8,429 nt of DNA, taken from positions 1 through 8,429 of the forward strand of contig CADBQJ010000175.1 in NCBI GenBank assembly GCA_902796785.1, given 5' to 3'. Both the position numbers and the translations under genes were made by a program. Positions within the stretch are counted from its first letter, which is position 1, and each line of letters opens with the position of its first letter. Below, piece by piece: positions 6,801 to 8,429 of this stretch. This DNA comes from Fibrobacter succinogenes (GTDB lineage Bacteria > Fibrobacterota > Fibrobacteria > Fibrobacterales > CADBQJ01). The notes beneath the pieces are model-generated. The model was not told the origin of the DNA. It saw only the letters and a list, made by a program, of their open reading frames with translations, and did not search any database.

Positions 6801-8429
6801 ACAACCTGAAGAACCTCGACCTGACGATCCCGCGCCACAAGCTGACCGTCTTCACGGGCGTCTCCGGCTCGGGCAAGAGCTCGCTCGCCTTCCACACCCT
6901 CTTCGCGGAGGGGCAGCGCCGCTTCGTGGAGTCGCTCAGCAGCTACGCGCGGCGCTTCCTCGGGCAGATGGAGCCCGGCACCGTCGAGAGCGTCCACGGC
7001 CTCTCCCCGGCCATCGCGATCGACCAGAAGAGCTCCAACCGCTCGCCGCGCTCCACGGTCGCGACGATGACCGAGCTCTACGACTACTTCCGCCTGCTCT
7101 ACGCCCGCGCGGGCGAGCGCCATTGCCCCGAATGCGGCGCGCCGCTGGAGCGGTGCTTCCTCTCCGACGCGTGGGACCGCGTGACGGCGGAGTTCTCCGG
7201 GATGGTCCACGTGCTCGCGCCGGTCATGGTCCCGTCGCACCCGCAGCGCTTCCTCGCCAAGAACCGCGCGCAGCTCGCGCGCGTCGCCTCGCGGCTCGAG
7301 GAGCTCGGCTTCACGGGGCTCCTGAGCGGCGGCGAACTTTTCGAGCTCTCCGAGGCGGGAAAGACCGACGCGCGGAGCGAGTGCTACGCCGTCGTCGACC
7401 GCCTGGAGCTCAAGCCCGCCAACCGCGCGCGCCTGCTGGAGAGCGTGGAGCGGGCGCGCGAGCACGGCGCCGGCGTCGCCGCCTTCTGGCAGGAGGGGCG
7501 CGAGGAGCCGCTCTGGCTTTCGGAGTTTCCCGCCTGCCCGCATCGCCACTACTTCGCCGACGGCGAGCTGGAGCCGCGCAACTTCTCCTTCAACTCGCAC
7601 TGGGGCGCCTGCCCGGTCTGCGAGGGGTTCGGCGTCTTCGACGACGGCTCGGTCTGCGAGGCCTGCCGCGGCGAACGGCTCAAGCCCGAGTTCGCCGCCG
7701 TGGAAATCGGCGGCCGCAGCGTCACCGCGTTCGGGCGCCTGACCATCGACGCCTGCGCCGGCGAGCTGGAGAAGCTCGAATGGAAGCCCTCGCTGCGCCC
7801 GGTCGTCGACCCCATCCTCCAGGAGCTCTTCGGCCGCCTGCGCTTCCTGCGCCACGTCGGGCTGGGCTACCTGGCGCTCGACCGCGCGGGCGACACCCTC
7901 TCGGGCGGCGAGGCGCAGCGCATCCGCCTGGCGTCGCAGATCGGGTCCGGGCTGGAGGGCGTCCTCTACGTCCTCGACGAGCCGACCGTCGGGCTCCACC
8001 AGCGCGACACCGCGCTGCTGCTGGAGACCCTGCGCCGCCTGCGCGACCTGGGGAACACCGTGATCGTGGTGGAACACGACCCCGAGATGATCCGCGCGGC
8101 CGACCACGTCGTGGAGCTCGGCCCCGGCGCCGGCGCGCTCGGCGGGACGCTCGTGGCCGAGGGGACGCCCGCGGAGATCGAGGCCTCTCCCGATTCGCTG
8201 ACCGGCGCCTACCTCTCCGGCCGCATGAGCGTCGGCTCGACCGAGCGGATCGTCCCCGGCGAGCAGGGCTGGCTGCGCCTCCGCGATCCCTCGCTCCACA
8301 ACCTCGAGGGCGGCGAGTTCGCCTTCCCGCTGGGCTGCCTGACGGCCGTCTCCGGCGTCTCCGGCTCGGGCAAGAGCTCGCTGGCCATGGGCTGCCTGCT
8401 GCCGCTCCTGGAAAACCGCGTCCACCGCA
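3866..8429 (+). CDS. uvrA: Double-length UvrA (two tandem UvrA moieties, four ABC units), 3' end cut by window edge
   Basis: The frame is open from ATG 3866 to the edge: 1521 codons, against about 940 for a normal UvrA. UvrA is the damage-sensing ATPase of nucleotide excision repair that loads UvrB on DNA. Moiety 1 is canonical. ABC I has Walker A GVSGSGKS (32-39), LSGGE (492-496) and Walker B VLDE (516-519). Its zinc ligands C253/C256/C277/C280 match E. coli numbering as I recall it, with an additional CPDC (121-124). A UvrB-binding region (about 125-250) and an insertion domain (about 285-405) are present. ABC II has Walker A (644-651), zinc finger C743/C746/C766/C769, LSGGE (833-837) and VLDE (858-861). 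After an Arg/Pro-rich linker (943-968), ABC III has Walker A (998-1005), LSGGE (1345-1349) and VLDE (1369-1372). ABC IV is seen only as far as its Walker A (1497-1504). Double UvrA proteins are known in Chlamydiae. Probably SOS-regulated through the upstream palindrome. Confidence 0.96.
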   Translation, partial: MGKKIVICKARENNLRDVSLEIPRDSLVVVTGVSGSGKSSLAFDTVFREGQRKYVESLSAYARQFIGSMGRAKVERVEGLSPTISIDQKTVNRNPRSTVGTATEILDDLRLLFARLGEARCPDCGRPIRARSVEALGEELLAGHAGEELLVMATVVRQRKGEYRKELAELAAEGWSRVRVDGVERDPSEPIELNRYEKHTIEAVVDRLKVERKNAVRLREALEAAMRLRPGEATFMRPGEGETPWTETTEFACGNCGKSYPALEPRLFSFNQPQGQCPRCQGLGVLPTFDPALIVPDDSLSIADGAIRAIVEKSGRVMFSDYGLKEIAAIGRALGFDLKTPWKKLTKAQRDAVLYGTDESTFTPRWVMTPWGRRRASRKPRPTPGVIGTLQYLWDKWRIGLLEKFMRRDVCPECGGDRLNRYALAARFRGKGIADFLRMPVSDLSRWFAKLVPDGREELIGRELFPEIRSRLAYLEEVGLGYLTLERRANTLSGGEAQRIRLASQIGAGLQGVTFVLDEPSIGLHARDNEKLIRSLKRLRDRGNSVLVVEHDEETMREADWVVDIGPGAGSEGGRAIAAGTAEELARSPESVTGAYLSGRRSIAVPAARRAPGKEFLVVRGARENNLKNVDVRIPLGLFVAVTGVSGSGKSSLVDRVLCRALARELSGAEEPPGEHDGIDGLECVDKLVEIDQTPIGRTPRSNPGTYTGVFDEIRRLFAELPESKIRGYTASRFSFNVRGGRCEDCEGAGSHVVEMQLLSDVAVTCDSCGGKRFNPATLEVHYRGRTIHDVLEMTVREALEFFSAHPKIARGLALLDRIGLGYVKLGQPSTTLSGGEAQRIKLASELQKRSTGRTLYVLDEPTTGLHFEDISKLLACLQELVDRGNTVLVVEHNLDVVKCADWVIDLGPEGGEAGGRVIAEGTPEAVAAGTGATAKALAGILRPRRTRRGSAAPRPASGPDAGGEPASLDLVVRGARKHNLKNLDLTIPRHKLTVFTGVSGSGKSSLAFHTLFAEGQRRFVESLSSYARRFLGQMEPGTVESVHGLSPAIAIDQKSSNRSPRSTVATMTELYDYFRLLYARAGERHCPECGAPLERCFLSDAWDRVTAEFSGMVHVLAPVMVPSHPQRFLAKNRAQLARVASRLEELGFTGLLSGGELFELSEAGKTDARSECYAVVDRLELKPANRARLLESVERAREHGAGVAAFWQEGREEPLWLSEFPACPHRHYFADGELEPRNFSFNSHWGACPVCEGFGVFDDGSVCEACRGERLKPEFAAVEIGGRSVTAFGRLTIDACAGELEKLEWKPSLRPVVDPILQELFGRLRFLRHVGLGYLALDRAGDTLSGGEAQRIRLASQIGSGLEGVLYVLDEPTVGLHQRDTALLLETLRRLRDLGNTVIVVEHDPEMIRAADHVVELGPGAGALGGTLVAEGTPAEIEASPDSLTGAYLSGRMSVGSTERIVPGEQGWLRLRDPSLHNLEGGEFAFPLGCLTAVSGVSGSGKSSLAMGCLLPLLENRVHR
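3959..3987 (+). repeat. 29-nt exact repeat coding for the Walker A loop, four copies within uvrA
   Basis: The same 29 nt occur at 3959-3987, 5795-5823, 6857-6885 and 8354-8382, all in the same codon phase. They include identical choices among the serine codons (TCC, TCG, AGC, TCG). Copies 1 and 3 are identical for 39 nt when flanking bases are included. Confidence 0.9.
6692..6769 (+). other. Linker between the two UvrA moieties
   Basis: Residues 943-968 of the UvrA fusion are rich in Arg, Pro, Ala and Gly (RPRRTRRGSAAPRP then a Gly/Asp/Glu stretch). They have no UvrA-like motif and look like a flexible, initially basic tether. They mark where one complete UvrA ends and the next begins. Confidence 0.7.
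6770..8429 (+). other. Second UvrA moiety of the fusion, lacking the insertion domain
   Basis: This half starts LVVRGARKHNLKNLDL and keeps the ATP-binding motifs and the conserved stretch LSPAIAIDQK. It keeps CPEC (1087-1090) and about 130 residues where the UvrB-binding domain sits, but these are divergent. The first zinc-finger pair is C1224-X3-H1228 instead of C-X2-C, followed by the normal X20 and C1249-X2-C1252. Only 11 residues separate C1252 from C1264, where moiety 1 has 130, so the insertion domain is absent. The start of ABC IV is also drifted: the usual GAxxNNL reads DPSLHNL. The ATPase sites look functional, so this half is probably a working but specialised partner. Confidence 0.8.

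Noticed and set aside
3722..8425. Very long minus-strand open frame (1567 codons) opposite uvrA
   Set aside because: Its translation is low-complexity (Ala, Arg, Gly, Glu, Asp, Val) with no recognisable domain. It is the shadow expected opposite a GC-rich gene, and the plus strand has four ABC motif sets in frame.

Overview
This is a high-GC bacterial window (by eye about two-thirds G+C or more). It holds four protein genes in three transcription units and no RNA genes, mobile elements or CRISPR arrays. On the minus strand at the left is a shikimate-pathway pair, aroE followed 2 bp later by a fused aroK-aroB gene. The fusion runs off the left edge.

A 96-bp divergent intergenic region separates aroE from a plus-strand lipoprotein of the GH18 chitinase-like family (2511-3764). 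After a 101-bp gap comes the most notable gene, a uvrA reading frame from 3866 that is open to the right edge (1521 codons present, 3' end missing). It encodes not the usual two ABC ATPase units but two tandem UvrA moieties with four Walker A sites. The first moiety is canonical. The second lacks the insertion domain and has altered zinc-finger ligands. Double-length UvrA is known from Chlamydiae, so the architecture is rare rather than wholly new, but its logic is poorly understood.

The three promoter regions share a TAnATTT sequence that stands out against the GC-rich background. Before aroE and before the GH18 gene it ends exactly 6 nt from the ATG, which suggests leaderless or nearly leaderless transcripts. 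Before uvrA it lies 26 nt from the ATG, and just upstream is a perfect palindrome, TGCTCATTTGAGCA. This closely resembles the LexA box I recall for Fibrobacter succinogenes (TGCNC-N4-GTGCA), so uvrA may be SOS-controlled.

The organism cannot be named from this window. The LexA-like box, the secreted glycan-degrading lipoprotein and the double UvrA fit a Gram-negative of the Fibrobacterota or a neighbouring phylum; that is a tentative inference. The genes are mostly housekeeping (aromatic amino acid synthesis, DNA repair) plus one glycan-degrading lipoprotein. I see no phage or defence island.
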